A DNA stretch of 64,000 nt from Marisalimonas marina (lineage in GTDB: Bacteria; Pseudomonadota; Alphaproteobacteria; Puniceispirillales; Marisalimonadaceae): assembly GCA_038131365.1 (NCBI GenBank), contig JAYPPH010000002.1:310001-374000 (forward strand). Direction: 5' to 3'. Position numbers and translations under genes: made by a program. The notes beneath the pieces are model-generated. The model was not told the DNA's origin, made no database searches, and saw only the letters and a list, made by a program, of their open reading frames with translations. Positions 17,756 through 26,566 of this stretch are shown one piece after another; position 1 is the first letter of the stretch, and each line of letters begins with the position of its first letter.

Positions 17756-18154
17756 ATGAAAAATATAGAAAAATTAAGGCGTGTTGGCCTTAGGCCTACT
17801 AAACAAAGACTTATAATTGCTGATCTTCTATTTAATGGGCCTAACAGGCATTTTTCTGCAGAAGATTTGCAAGTTGAGATAACTTCTTCTGGAAATTATA
17901 TGTCTATAGGTACTGTTTACAATTGTCTCAAAAAATTTAAAAAATGTGGTCTTATTAAACAAGTTGAATACTCAAAAGAAACAGCTGTCTTTGATACAAA
18001 TACAAACCATCATCATCATTTTTTAAATGAGGAAACAGGTCAATTAATTGATTTTGAAAGTGATAAACTAGTTTTACAGAACCTTCCCCAAATACCTAAA
18101 GGCTTCGTAAATAATGGTCTTGAGATAATCATTAAACTAAAGAAAAATAACTAA
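17756..18154 (+). CDS. irr: Fur-superfamily regulator, Irr-like
   Basis: The product is 132 residues: a winged-helix DNA-binding domain (GLRPTKQRLIIADLLF, residues 11-26; SIGTVYNCLKKF, 50-61) followed by a short dimer domain with FDTNTNHHHHF (79-89). The phrase GLRPT(K/R)QR, the histidine cluster and the ending PQIPKGF...IIKLKK follow Irr of alphaproteobacteria, a haem-responsive iron regulator. It lacks the CxxC pairs of classical Fur or PerR zinc sites. An operator-like palindrome precedes it. The katG gene follows at 18254 on the same strand with its own promoter and an Irr-box-like site, so it probably controls peroxide defence in response to iron or haem. A PerR-like role is an alternative. 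Confidence 0.8.
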   Translation: MKNIEKLRRVGLRPTKQRLIIADLLFNGPNRHFSAEDLQVEITSSGNYMSIGTVYNCLKKFKKCGLIKQVEYSKETAVFDTNTNHHHHFLNEETGQLIDFESDKLVLQNLPQIPKGFVNNGLEIIIKLKKNN

Positions 18155-18162
18155 TATTATTT

Positions 18163-18183
18163 AGTTTAAAATCATTCTAAACT
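18163..18183. promoter_or_regulatory. Irr-box (ICE)-like operator upstream of katG
   Basis: Half-sites AGTTTAAAA (18163-18171) and TTCTAAACT (18175-18183) flank TCA and form a 9-base inverted repeat with one mismatch. The core follows the alphaproteobacterial iron control element pattern TTTAGAA-N3-TTCTAAA with one change. It ends two bases before the -35 box of katG, a position compatible with activation or with repression by overlap. The match to the element is recalled from knowledge of the motif, not computed. Confidence 0.6.
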
Positions 18184-18185
18184 AC

Positions 18186-18214
18186 TTGACATGTCAGCCT
18201 CCTGTTCATATTTT
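18186..18214 (+). promoter_or_regulatory. katG promoter
   Basis: TTGACA at 18186-18191 and TATTTT at 18209-18214 are separated by 17 bases, a near-consensus sigma70-type promoter. Transcription would begin about 18220, some 34 bases before the katG ATG at 18254, with AAAGG at 18242-18246 as ribosome site. Confidence 0.65.
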
Positions 18215-18253
18215 TAAATTTCAATCAATTATTTTTCTCTGAAAGGTTTTCTA

Positions 18254-20389
18254 ATGGATGATATCGGTAAATGTCCTGTAATGCATGGTTCAGCAACTTC
18301 TAACAGTGGTGTAAGCACATCTAATCGTGATTGGTGGCCAAATCAATTAAACTTAAGCATTCTTCATCAAAATGATAAAAGATCAAACCCAATGAGTTTA
18401 GATTTTAATTATCGTGAAGAATTTAAAAAACTCGATTATCAAGCACTAAAAAAAGACTTACATGACCTGATGACTGATTCACAAGATTGGTGGCCTGCTG
18501 ATTATGGTCATTACGGACCATTTTTTATTAGGATGACTTGGCATGCTGCAGGCACCTATAGAACCAGTGACGGTAGAGGCGGCGGTGGAACGGGTGATCA
18601 GCGTTTTGCTCCACTAAATAGTTGGCCAGACAATGGTAATTTAGATAAAGCAAGACGTTTATTGTGGCCAATTAAACAGAAATATGGAAACAAGATCAGT
18701 TGGGCAGACCTATTTATTCTTACCGGAAATGTCGCTATTGAGTCCATGGGTGGGAAAACATTCGGCTTTAGTGGCGGTAGAGAAGATATTTGGTCGCCAC
18801 CAGAAGATATTTACTGGGGTAAAGAAAATGAATGGTTAGACAACAAACGTTACTCAGGTGATAGGGAACTAGAAATGCCACTTGGTGCTGTTCAAATGGG
18901 ATTAATTTACGTTAACCCTCAAGGCCCAGATGGAAACCCAGATCCATTAGCAAGCGCAAGAGATATTCGTGAAACTTTTGCTAGAATGGCCATGAATGAC
19001 GAAGAAACTGTAGCTCTTGTAGCTGGTGGTCATACTTTTGGTAAAGCTCATGGAGCATCAGACCCTGACAAATACGTTGGGGCAGAACCTGAAGGTGCGC
19101 CAATTGAACAGATGGGGTTTGGCTGGAAGAATTCCTTTGGTTCCGGCGTGGGAAGAGACACAATCACTAGTGGTATTGAAGGTGCATGGACTGCTAATCC
19201 TACAAAGTGGGATAATGGATATTTTGACCTTTTATTTGGATATGAATGGGAATTAGTCAAAAGTCCTGCTGGAGCTTTCCAATGGCATCCAATAAATCCA
19301 AAGCAAGAGGATTTAGCTCCTGATGTTCAAGATAGTTCAATCAAAGTAACAACAATGATGACAACCGCTGACATGGCAATGAGAGAGGATCCAGCCTACA
19401 AGGAAATATCTAAAAGGTTCCACGAGAATCCAGACCAATTTCAAGATGCTTTTGCGCGAGCATGGTTTAAGTTATTGCATCGTGATATGGGTCCTAAAAC
19501 AAGATATATTGGCCCTGAAGTTCCTGAGGAAGAGCTAATCTGGCAAGATCCTGTTCCAGAAGGTAACAGTGATTATGACATTCAAAAAGCGAAATCTCTT
19601 ATATCAGAATCTGGTTTAACTGTTAAGCAGATGGTTGAGACAGCGTGGGCTAGCGCTTCAACTTACAGAGGTACAGATATGCGAGGTGGTGCTAATGGTG
19701 CTCGTCTTCGTTTAGAACCTCAAAAAAATTGGGAAGTTAATAAACCAGATGAGTTATCTAAAATTCTTGATGTTTATTCTGAAATTGCAGATAAAACAGG
19801 TGCATCTATAGCCGATATTATTGTGCTTGCTGGTAACGTTGGTATAGAAAAAGCCTCAGGTAAAAATCTTGACTTTACACCAGGTAGAGGTGATGCAACT
19901 CAAGAAAATACTGATGTAGATTCATTTGCTGTATTAGAACCAGTTGTTGATGGTTTTAGAAACTTTCAAAAACAAGATTATGGCATCAGCCCAGAGGAAA
20001 TGTTGCTTGATAAAGCACAAATTATGGGACTGACAGCGCCTGAAATGACAGTTCTCATAGGTGGTATGAGATCACTTGGGATTAGTACGGATGGCCATGG
20101 AATTTTTTCTGAGCCTACTGGAAAGTTAACAAATGATTATTTTGTAAAATTACTTGATATGAGTACAGAGTGGAAGCCAGCTGGTAAAAATGTGTATGAG
20201 GGTATAAACAGATCTTCATCTGAAAAAGTTTGCACTGCTACACGAGTTGACCTAGCTTTTGGTTCTAACTCTCAATTAAGAGCAATATCAGAAGTTTATG
20301 CTTGCAATGATTCTCATGATAAATTTATTAATGATTTTATTGCAGCTTGGAATAAAGTAATGAACCAAGATAGGTTTGATATTTCTTAA
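18254..20389 (+). CDS. katG: Bifunctional catalase-peroxidase
   Basis: The product is 711 residues, within the KatG range, with the two-domain duplication of the family. The distal haem pocket is R93-M-T-W96-H97. Tyr219 in MGLIYVNPQGP is the middle member of the Met-Tyr-Trp crosslink. The proximal haem ligand is His260 in VAGGHTFGKAHG. The C-terminal domain lacks a haem pocket, as usual. The enzyme disproportionates hydrogen peroxide in the cytoplasm. It follows an Irr-type regulator, has its own promoter and operator-like site, and ends in a strong terminator. Peroxide made by sarcosine oxidase in this genome is a likely substrate source. Confidence 0.97.
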   Translation: MDDIGKCPVMHGSATSNSGVSTSNRDWWPNQLNLSILHQNDKRSNPMSLDFNYREEFKKLDYQALKKDLHDLMTDSQDWWPADYGHYGPFFIRMTWHAAGTYRTSDGRGGGGTGDQRFAPLNSWPDNGNLDKARRLLWPIKQKYGNKISWADLFILTGNVAIESMGGKTFGFSGGREDIWSPPEDIYWGKENEWLDNKRYSGDRELEMPLGAVQMGLIYVNPQGPDGNPDPLASARDIRETFARMAMNDEETVALVAGGHTFGKAHGASDPDKYVGAEPEGAPIEQMGFGWKNSFGSGVGRDTITSGIEGAWTANPTKWDNGYFDLLFGYEWELVKSPAGAFQWHPINPKQEDLAPDVQDSSIKVTTMMTTADMAMREDPAYKEISKRFHENPDQFQDAFARAWFKLLHRDMGPKTRYIGPEVPEEELIWQDPVPEGNSDYDIQKAKSLISESGLTVKQMVETAWASASTYRGTDMRGGANGARLRLEPQKNWEVNKPDELSKILDVYSEIADKTGASIADIIVLAGNVGIEKASGKNLDFTPGRGDATQENTDVDSFAVLEPVVDGFRNFQKQDYGISPEEMLLDKAQIMGLTAPEMTVLIGGMRSLGISTDGHGIFSEPTGKLTNDYFVKLLDMSTEWKPAGKNVYEGINRSSSEKVCTATRVDLAFGSNSQLRAISEVYACNDSHDKFINDFIAAWNKVMNQDRFDIS

Positions 20390-20410
20390 AGTTACAAGAG
20401 ATTAATTTAT

Positions 20411-20446
20411 AGGCGATTAGGTCTTAGTACTTAATCGCCTTTTTTT
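20411..20446 (+). terminator. Intrinsic terminator of katG
   Basis: AGGCGATTA at 20411-20419 pairs with TAATCGCCT at 20432-20440 in a perfect 9-base stem with a 12-base loop, followed by a run of T through 20446. It overlaps the stop of the convergent xerC gene by two bases. Confidence 0.85.
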
Positions 20447-21341
20447 ATGATCGTGGATGAATTGCTTTATGTAAATTTAATAGCTCTGTTTCATTAACGT
20501 CTGTATATCTTTGTGTAGTGGATAGGCTAGCATGTCCTAACAGCTGTTGAATTGCTCTTAAATCAGCACCACCAGACAACAAATGTGTTGCGAAGGCATG
20601 TCTTAAAGCATGCGGAGTTGTATGAGAAGGTAATCCTAATTCATATCTCAAGCTTTCAACTCTTCTTTGAATAATTCTAGGAGATAAAGGCCCACCCCTT
20701 TTACCAAGAAATAGGGGGTCATCGTCCTTAAATTTAAATGGGCATGCTTCTAGATAACTATTTACTCCATCACATATTATCGGCAATAAGGGAACATCTC
20801 TGTATTTATTTCCTTTACCAAGAACTCTAAGCCAATCACTGTTAGGAGCTTCTTTTCTTTTAAGACTTAGAGCTTCACTTATTCTAAGGCCAGAACCATA
20901 CAATAATAGCATCACGGCTCGATCTCTTAAATCAATCCAATAATCGTTTTCACTATTTGTTAGAGATTTCAAAGCTTTTACCACAAGTTCTGTGTCAATA
21001 GATTTAGGGAAGCTTCTTTTTAGTTTAGGACTTTTAAAAATAGATAAATCTAAAGACAGTAAAATATTATTTTTTAGCAAAAATTTAAAAAAATTTTTTA
21101 TGCTCGATATCTTTCTTGCAACTGTTGGTCTAGTTAAATCTTTTTTTGATAGGTAAGATAAATATTCCCGGATGACATATTTGTCAGGAGGGGTAGTGTC
21201 AAGTTTCATATCAAAACAAAAATTAAAAAATTCTGTTACGTCTCTTTTATAGGCCTCTGTAGTGTTTGTGCTATAGCCTTTTATAGATTCTAAGTAATTG
21301 ATCCAATTTTCAATATTTTGATTAATTAGTTTTATGTTCAT
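20445..21341 (-). CDS. xerC: Tyrosine recombinase XerC/XerD-type
   Basis: The product is 298 residues: an N-terminal SAM-like DNA-binding domain (about 5-90) and a C-terminal catalytic domain. The active-site residues are Arg153 (GSGLRISEAL), Lys176, His244 and Arg247 (HALRHAF), His270 (LLGHASL) and nucleophile Tyr279 (TQRYTDV). It resolves chromosome dimers at dif with a partner recombinase and FtsK. Its position next to fsa and divergent priA is the usual chromosomal context for XerC rather than for a phage integrase. It starts 8 bases after fsa on the same strand. Confidence 0.85.
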   Translation of the reverse strand: MNIKLINQNIENWINYLESIKGYSTNTTEAYKRDVTEFFNFCFDMKLDTTPPDKYVIREYLSYLSKKDLTRPTVARKISSIKNFFKFLLKNNILLSLDLSIFKSPKLKRSFPKSIDTELVVKALKSLTNSENDYWIDLRDRAVMLLLYGSGLRISEALSLKRKEAPNSDWLRVLGKGNKYRDVPLLPIICDGVNSYLEACPFKFKDDDPLFLGKRGGPLSPRIIQRRVESLRYELGLPSHTTPHALRHAFATHLLSGGADLRAIQQLLGHASLSTTQRYTDVNETELLNLHKAIHPRS

Positions 21342-21349
21342 GAAATAAA

Positions 21350-22003
21350 CTATAAAATGGACTGTCCTGTATTTTTCCAGTCTGCTAAAAAATCAGCAAG
21401 CCCTTTGTCAGTCAATGGATGATTATACATAGCTTTTAAAAATTTAGGTGGGATAGTAGCAACATCTGCACCCATTTTTGCTGAATCTATAATATCTTGA
21501 ACACCTCTAATAGAAGCGGCTAATACTTTTGTTTTGAAGTCATAGATACTATAAATTTCAGTAATTTCAGATATTAAATTCAATCCGTTGGATCCAATGT
21601 CGTCGAGCCTTCCAATAAACGGAGAGATAAATGACGCTCCTGCTTTTGCTGCTAATAAGGCTTGAGCTGCACTAAAGCATAAAGTGACATTGACCATAAT
21701 ACCATCATCAGAAAAGGCTTTGCATGCTCTGAGCCCGTCAAATGTAAGAGGAACTTTAATGGCAACATTTTGGGCTATGGAAGATAATTTTCTTCCTTCA
21801 AGCATCATATTATCAAAATCAGTTGCAGTAACTTCTGCACTCACTGGTCCTGAAACCTCATTACAAATTTCTTCAATTGTTTCAATAATGTTTCTACCAG
21901 ATTTAGCAATTAAGGATGGGTTTGTGGTGACGCCATCAATTAACCCTGTAATATTCAAAGATTTTATTTCGTCTATCTCAGCTGTATCTATAAATAGTTC
22001 CAT
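21350..22003 (-). CDS. fsa: Fructose-6-phosphate aldolase/transaldolase family
   Basis: The product is 217 residues, the size of the short transaldolase/FSA group. The opening MELFIDTAEIDEIK and VTTNPSL (25-31) are family signatures, and the Schiff-base lysine is Lys83 in AIKVPLT. Members either transfer dihydroxyacetone in the pentose phosphate pathway or cleave fructose 6-phosphate. The two cannot be separated by eye, though alphaproteobacterial copies in this context are usually named transaldolase. It is divergent from priA and heads a short operon with xerC. Confidence 0.85.
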   Translation of the reverse strand: MELFIDTAEIDEIKSLNITGLIDGVTTNPSLIAKSGRNIIETIEEICNEVSGPVSAEVTATDFDNMMLEGRKLSSIAQNVAIKVPLTFDGLRACKAFSDDGIMVNVTLCFSAAQALLAAKAGASFISPFIGRLDDIGSNGLNLISEITEIYSIYDFKTKVLAASIRGVQDIIDSAKMGADVATIPPKFLKAMYNHPLTDKGLADFLADWKNTGQSIL

Positions 22004-22079
22004 TATTTTTCCTTTGTAATGTTAAAAGTTTCATAAAACTAATATTTAATTAATCACATTTTATAATACACTATGTTAG

Positions 22080-22092
22080 ATGGTATAACCAT
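22080..22092. promoter_or_regulatory. Small palindrome between fsa and priA
   Basis: ATGGT-ATA-ACCAT at 22080-22092 is a perfect 13-base palindrome in the divergent gap 22004-22126, 13 bases downstream of a TATAAT at 22062-22067. It may be an operator; no matching regulator is seen. Confidence 0.25.
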
Positions 22093-22126
22093 ATTTAGCT
22101 TAAAATTAATTTTATGAAGTCATTTC

Positions 22127-24358
22127 ATGATCAATATAAAACCAAGAGAACTAGCTATACTTGTAATAGGTCCATTTAATGAACCATTTGACTATTTATT
22201 AGAAGATAGTTCTCATAAAATTTCTAATGGCCAGATTGTAGAAGTTCCGTTTGGAAGGAAACAGTCTGTTGGAATTGTAGTTGGTGAAGGTTCAGGTAAA
22301 GTTCCTAAAGAAAAATTAAAAAAAATAAATAAAATTTTTGAAGTAAGTCGTTTATCAGATGAATGTATTGAATTCATAAACTTTTTAGCAACGTGGAATT
22401 GCGTTTTTAAAGGGTTAGTTTTAAAAATGATCTTATCACCAATCGAGGCTATTACTTCACCAAAGACCTCTAAAGTATATAGGTTAAACTTTAGATATGA
22501 GAAGGGTGTTCAAAACGACAATACTCTAAATCTCACTCCAAAAAAGAAATTAGTTATAGAATTTTTGTTAAACTCAAACAGTTTTTCTAAGGGTGAAAAT
22601 ATTATTCAAGCATGTAACGTCTCAACAGCACTTTTAAGAGATATGGTAAGAAAAAATATAATAGATGAAGAGTTCATAAATGAATTACCAACACCTTATT
22701 TAATTGACGTTCAAAAAACAAAATATGAAAATAATAAGAAGTTGTTAAATTCACACCAAATTTCAGCCGTAGAAAAAGTCAATGATTCAATCAGAGTTAA
22801 AAGGTCAGATTGTTTTTTGTTAGATGGGGTTCCTGGTTCAGGTAAAACCGAAACTTATTTTGAATGTGTGCAAACTTGTCTAGATGAGGGTAAGCAAGTA
22901 CTAATTCTCCTCCCTGAAATATCTTTAACACCAGACTGGGAGAAACGGTTTTATGATAAATTTTACTTTAAACCGTTAGTCTGGCACTCAAATATATCCA
23001 AGAATAAGAAGAAAGAAATCTGGTTGTCTGCGATTACTGGAAGCAAATGTGTAATAGTTGGTGCGAGGTCTGCTTTAATGTTACCTTTTTCTGAGCTAGG
23101 ATTAATTATAGTTGACGAAGAACATGAACCAGCATTTAAACAAGAAGAAACTGTACGTTATAATGCAAGGGATATGGCTATATATAGAGCGACAAAATCA
23201 TCTGCTCCTATTATTTTAGCATCTGCAACACCTTCTCTAGAATCATATCATAATATGAAGATTGGTAAATACATTCACCTTAACCTTCCACTTAGGGCTA
23301 CAGGTGCTGAACTCCCAGAGATCAAAATTTTAGATTTAAAAACTGACATTCCTGATAAAGGTAGGTGGATATCTCCTTCCTTGTTGATGGAGATAAAATC
23401 AAACTTGTTAAAGAAAGAGCAAACATTATTGTTTTTAAATAGAAGAGGTTATGCTCCATTAACTCTTTGTAATGCGTGTGGGCATAAAATTAAGTGTGTA
23501 AATTGTGAGACTTGGTTAGTTGAGCACAAATCCAGAAATTTACTTATTTGCCATCATTGTGGTTTTTCTAAAAAAATTAGTAATAATTGTGAATTTTGTG
23601 GAAGTGAGGGACAAATTAAAGCATGTGGTCCTGGTGTTGAAAGAATTGAAGAAGAAGTTAAGTATTTTTTTCCTAAAGCGAAGCTCGCAGTCCTATCAAG
23701 TGATACGATGGGAAGTCAAAACCTTCTTATTGATACTATTGAAAAAATTAAAAAGAATGAAATTGATATAATAATCGGAACGCAGATGATAGCAAAAGGG
23801 CATGATTTTCCAAACCTAACTTTAGTTGGTATTCTTGATGGAGATGTAGGTTTATCTGGAGGAGATTTAAGAGCGGCTGAAAGAAGCTTTCAAATATTAC
23901 AACAGGTAACAGGAAGATCTGGTAGGCATGCTCTTAATAAAAAAGATAGAGGCAAAGTTTTTATTCAAACTTTTGATTCCGAAAATGAAATTATTAAAGC
24001 AATTGCAAAAAATAACAGAGATGATTTTTTTGAAAGAGAACTCAACGCTAGGAAAAATGCACAAATGCCACCCTATGGAAGGTTGGCGTCAATAATATTA
24101 TCCTCAAAACAAGAAAAAGATTTAGGTAATTATGCTCTAGAATTATTAAAGTTTTCTCCTTCTTTCAAAAACGTTAAAATTTTTGGTCCAGCCCCCGCAC
24201 CATTATATTATCTTAGGGGAAAGTATAGAAAAAGATTTCTTATTAAATCAGATAAAGAGGTAAATATTCAAAACGTTTTATCAAATTGGATAGCAAAGAT
24301 AAAAATTCCAAATAATATTAAGTTAGCTATTGATATTGACCCAATATCCTTTATGTAA
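22127..24358 (+). CDS. priA: Primosomal protein N' (replication restart helicase PriA)
   Basis: The product is 743 residues. An N-terminal 3' DNA-binding domain is followed by the helicase core with Walker A GVPGSGKTE (Lys240) and DEEH at 330-333. A zinc-binding insert has paired cysteines (CNACGHKIKCVNC, CHHCGF, CEFCG), and the conserved TGRSGR arginine-finger block follows. PriA restarts stalled replication forks in the cytoplasm. The gene lies between fsa and the atp operon, a common alphaproteobacterial arrangement. There is about 90 bases between its stop and atpH. Confidence 0.95.
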   Translation: MINIKPRELAILVIGPFNEPFDYLLEDSSHKISNGQIVEVPFGRKQSVGIVVGEGSGKVPKEKLKKINKIFEVSRLSDECIEFINFLATWNCVFKGLVLKMILSPIEAITSPKTSKVYRLNFRYEKGVQNDNTLNLTPKKKLVIEFLLNSNSFSKGENIIQACNVSTALLRDMVRKNIIDEEFINELPTPYLIDVQKTKYENNKKLLNSHQISAVEKVNDSIRVKRSDCFLLDGVPGSGKTETYFECVQTCLDEGKQVLILLPEISLTPDWEKRFYDKFYFKPLVWHSNISKNKKKEIWLSAITGSKCVIVGARSALMLPFSELGLIIVDEEHEPAFKQEETVRYNARDMAIYRATKSSAPIILASATPSLESYHNMKIGKYIHLNLPLRATGAELPEIKILDLKTDIPDKGRWISPSLLMEIKSNLLKKEQTLLFLNRRGYAPLTLCNACGHKIKCVNCETWLVEHKSRNLLICHHCGFSKKISNNCEFCGSEGQIKACGPGVERIEEEVKYFFPKAKLAVLSSDTMGSQNLLIDTIEKIKKNEIDIIIGTQMIAKGHDFPNLTLVGILDGDVGLSGGDLRAAERSFQILQQVTGRSGRHALNKKDRGKVFIQTFDSENEIIKAIAKNNRDDFFERELNARKNAQMPPYGRLASIILSSKQEKDLGNYALELLKFSPSFKNVKIFGPAPAPLYYLRGKYRKRFLIKSDKEVNIQNVLSNWIAKIKIPNNIKLAIDIDPISFM

Positions 24359-24447
24359 ATTTAATCGATTTTGGTGTGCTTGTTACTTGCATTGAAATGA
24401 ATGCTGTGCTAGCTATCCTTATTATTTAAAAATGAGGAAATATTGAG

Positions 24448-24999
24448 ATGAGCGGATCATCTGGATTGTCAGGTAGATATGCTAAAGCTTTGTATGAATT
24501 AGCCAGAGATAATAAAGTAATATCTTCGATAGCTAAAGACTTTGAGTCTTTCAAAAAACTCTTACAAGATAATAATAGTCTTAAAGCTATGATCCAGTCT
24601 CCAGCAGTATCAAAAGCTAATAAAGAAGTTTTAATTTTAAAAATTTTAAAAAAGGCCAAAGCTCATAAGCTCACACTGAATTTTTGTGGAACTCTAGCTA
24701 AAAACGGTAGATTAAATCTCATTAATGAAATTATAGATGTTTTTTTATCAGAGATTTCTAGAATCAACGGCGAAGTAAAAGCAGAGGTTACATCATCTTT
24801 TGCACTAGATAAGTCTCAACAAGATGAGGTTAAGTCAGCAATATCAAAGGCTACTGGTGTTAAAAAAATCGTTTTATCTAACAATGTTGATGAGTCTTTG
24901 ATAGGAGGTCTTATAGTGAAAATAGGATCTAAAATGATTGATAATTCAATAAAAACTAAACTAAATAGACTTGAAATAGCCATGAGAGGTATAAATTAA
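24448..24999 (+). CDS. atpH: F1Fo ATP synthase subunit delta
   Basis: The product is 183 residues, typical delta size. It opens SGLSGRYAKALYELA, the family N-terminal helix, and ends with the conserved ESLIGGLIVKIGSKMIDNSIKTKL block. Delta links the F1 crown to the b-subunit stalk. It is first in atpHAGDC, the alphaproteobacterial F1 cluster, while the Fo genes lie elsewhere. Its stop shares one base with the atpA start. GAGGAAA lies just upstream of the ATG. The gap 24359-24447 probably holds the operon promoter, but only a weak TTGCAT at 24387-24392 is visible. Confidence 0.95.
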   Translation: MSGSSGLSGRYAKALYELARDNKVISSIAKDFESFKKLLQDNNSLKAMIQSPAVSKANKEVLILKILKKAKAHKLTLNFCGTLAKNGRLNLINEIIDVFLSEISRINGEVKAEVTSSFALDKSQQDEVKSAISKATGVKKIVLSNNVDESLIGGLIVKIGSKMIDNSIKTKLNRLEIAMRGIN

Positions 25000-26534
25000 T
25001 GGATATTCGTGCAGCAGAAATATCAACTATATTAAAAGATCAAATTGAAAATTTTGGGGTAGATGCCGAAATTTCAGAAGTTGGAAAAGTCCTATCAGTT
25101 GGTGATGGAATTGCTCGTGTTTACGGCCTTGATCAAATCCAAGCTGGTGAAATGGTTGAATTTCCCGGTGGTATTGCTGGAATGGCTTTGAACTTAGAAA
25201 GGGATAATGTTGGTGTAGTTATCTTTGGTAGTGATAAGACTATTAAAGAAGGTGATACAGTCAAGAGAACAGGGTCTATTGTAGATGTTCCAATTGGTAA
25301 GGGATTGTTAGGAAGAGTTGTAGACGCTTTGGGAAATCCAATTGATGGCAAGGGTCCTCTAAAAAACGTTAAAAGATCAAGAGTTGAGACAAAAGCTCCG
25401 GGTATTATGCCTCGTGAGTCTGTAAGTGAACCAATGCAAACTGGTTTGAAAGCTATTGATTCCTTGATCCCAGTTGGTAGAGGGCAAAGAGAGCTTATTA
25501 TCGGTGACAGACAGACTGGTAAAACTGCTATTGCTATTGATACCTTTCTTAACCAAAAGGGAACAAACGATAAAGCAGGGAACGATGATACTAAAAAACT
25601 ATTCTGTATATACGTTGCTGTTGGACAAAAAAGATCCACTGTTGCTCAGATTGTTAAAACATTGGAAGAAAGAGGTGCTTTAGAGTATTCAATTATAGTT
25701 GCGGCAACAGCATCTGACCCAGCTCCTATGCAATTTTTAGCTCCATACTCAGCAGCGGCAATGGGAGAGTTTTTTAGAGATAATGGAATGCACGCTGTAG
25801 TTGTTTATGATGATTTATCAAAACAAGCTGTAGCATATAGACAGATGTCTTTGCTTCTAAGAAGACCTCCAGGAAGGGAAGCTTATCCTGGAGATGTTTT
25901 CTACTTACATTCTCGTTTGTTAGAAAGAGCGGCTAAATTAAATGGAGACAATGGATCTGGTTCGCTTACAGCTCTGCCAATAATTGAAACCCAAGGTGGT
26001 GACGTATCCGCATTTATCCCAACAAATGTTATTTCAATAACAGATGGTCAAATATTTTTAGAAACAGAATTGTTTTATAAAGGAATTAGACCCGCCGTTA
26101 ATGTTGGTTTGTCGGTTTCAAGGGTTGGATCTGCAGCACAAATTAAAGCTATGAAACAAGTAGCTGGTACTATCAAATTAGACCTTGCTCAATACAGAGA
26201 AATGGCTGCTTTTGCTCAGTTTGCATCAGATATGGATGCTTCTACCAGACAACTTTTGTCTAGAGGTGAAAGATTAACAGAGTTACTTAAACAAGCTCAA
26301 TATTCTCCAATGGAAGTTGAAGAACAGGTTGCTGTAATTTTTGCTGGTGTTAAGGGTTACCTTGATAAGATTCCTACATCAAAAATTGGTGAGTTTGAAA
26401 AAGCTTTATTACAAAAATTAAATTCAAAGGGCTCAAAAGTTTTAGATTCAATTCGAAAAGATAAGTCAATTTCGGATGATACTGATAAAGCTCTTAAAGA
26501 TGTATTAGATCAATTGGTAAAAAATTATTCTTAA
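24999..26534 (+). CDS. atpA: F1Fo ATP synthase subunit alpha
   Basis: The product is 511 residues, the standard alpha length. It has the regulatory nucleotide site P-loop GDRQTGKTA at about 170-178, the ALEYSIIVAATASDPAPMQFLAPY block and the signature PAVNVGLSVSRVGS near 368-381. Alpha alternates with beta in the F1 hexamer and binds non-catalytic nucleotide. The start overlaps the atpH stop by one base, so translation is coupled. No anomaly is seen. Confidence 0.98.
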   Translation: MDIRAAEISTILKDQIENFGVDAEISEVGKVLSVGDGIARVYGLDQIQAGEMVEFPGGIAGMALNLERDNVGVVIFGSDKTIKEGDTVKRTGSIVDVPIGKGLLGRVVDALGNPIDGKGPLKNVKRSRVETKAPGIMPRESVSEPMQTGLKAIDSLIPVGRGQRELIIGDRQTGKTAIAIDTFLNQKGTNDKAGNDDTKKLFCIYVAVGQKRSTVAQIVKTLEERGALEYSIIVAATASDPAPMQFLAPYSAAAMGEFFRDNGMHAVVVYDDLSKQAVAYRQMSLLLRRPPGREAYPGDVFYLHSRLLERAAKLNGDNGSGSLTALPIIETQGGDVSAFIPTNVISITDGQIFLETELFYKGIRPAVNVGLSVSRVGSAAQIKAMKQVAGTIKLDLAQYREMAAFAQFASDMDASTRQLLSRGERLTELLKQAQYSPMEVEEQVAVIFAGVKGYLDKIPTSKIGEFEKALLQKLNSKGSKVLDSIRKDKSISDDTDKALKDVLDQLVKNYS

Positions 26535-26566
26535 TTGATAAATAATTTTGTGAGGAAATAGGTTAA

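Noticed and set aside
20445..21341. Phage or island integrase
   Set aside because: The tyrosine recombinase sits between fsa and katG with priA beyond, has no attachment repeats or mobile genes nearby, and fits chromosomal XerC.
24381..24420. Possible atp operon promoter (TTGCAT at 24387-24392)
   Set aside because: No acceptable -10 box at 16-18 bases, so a promoter cannot be assigned.
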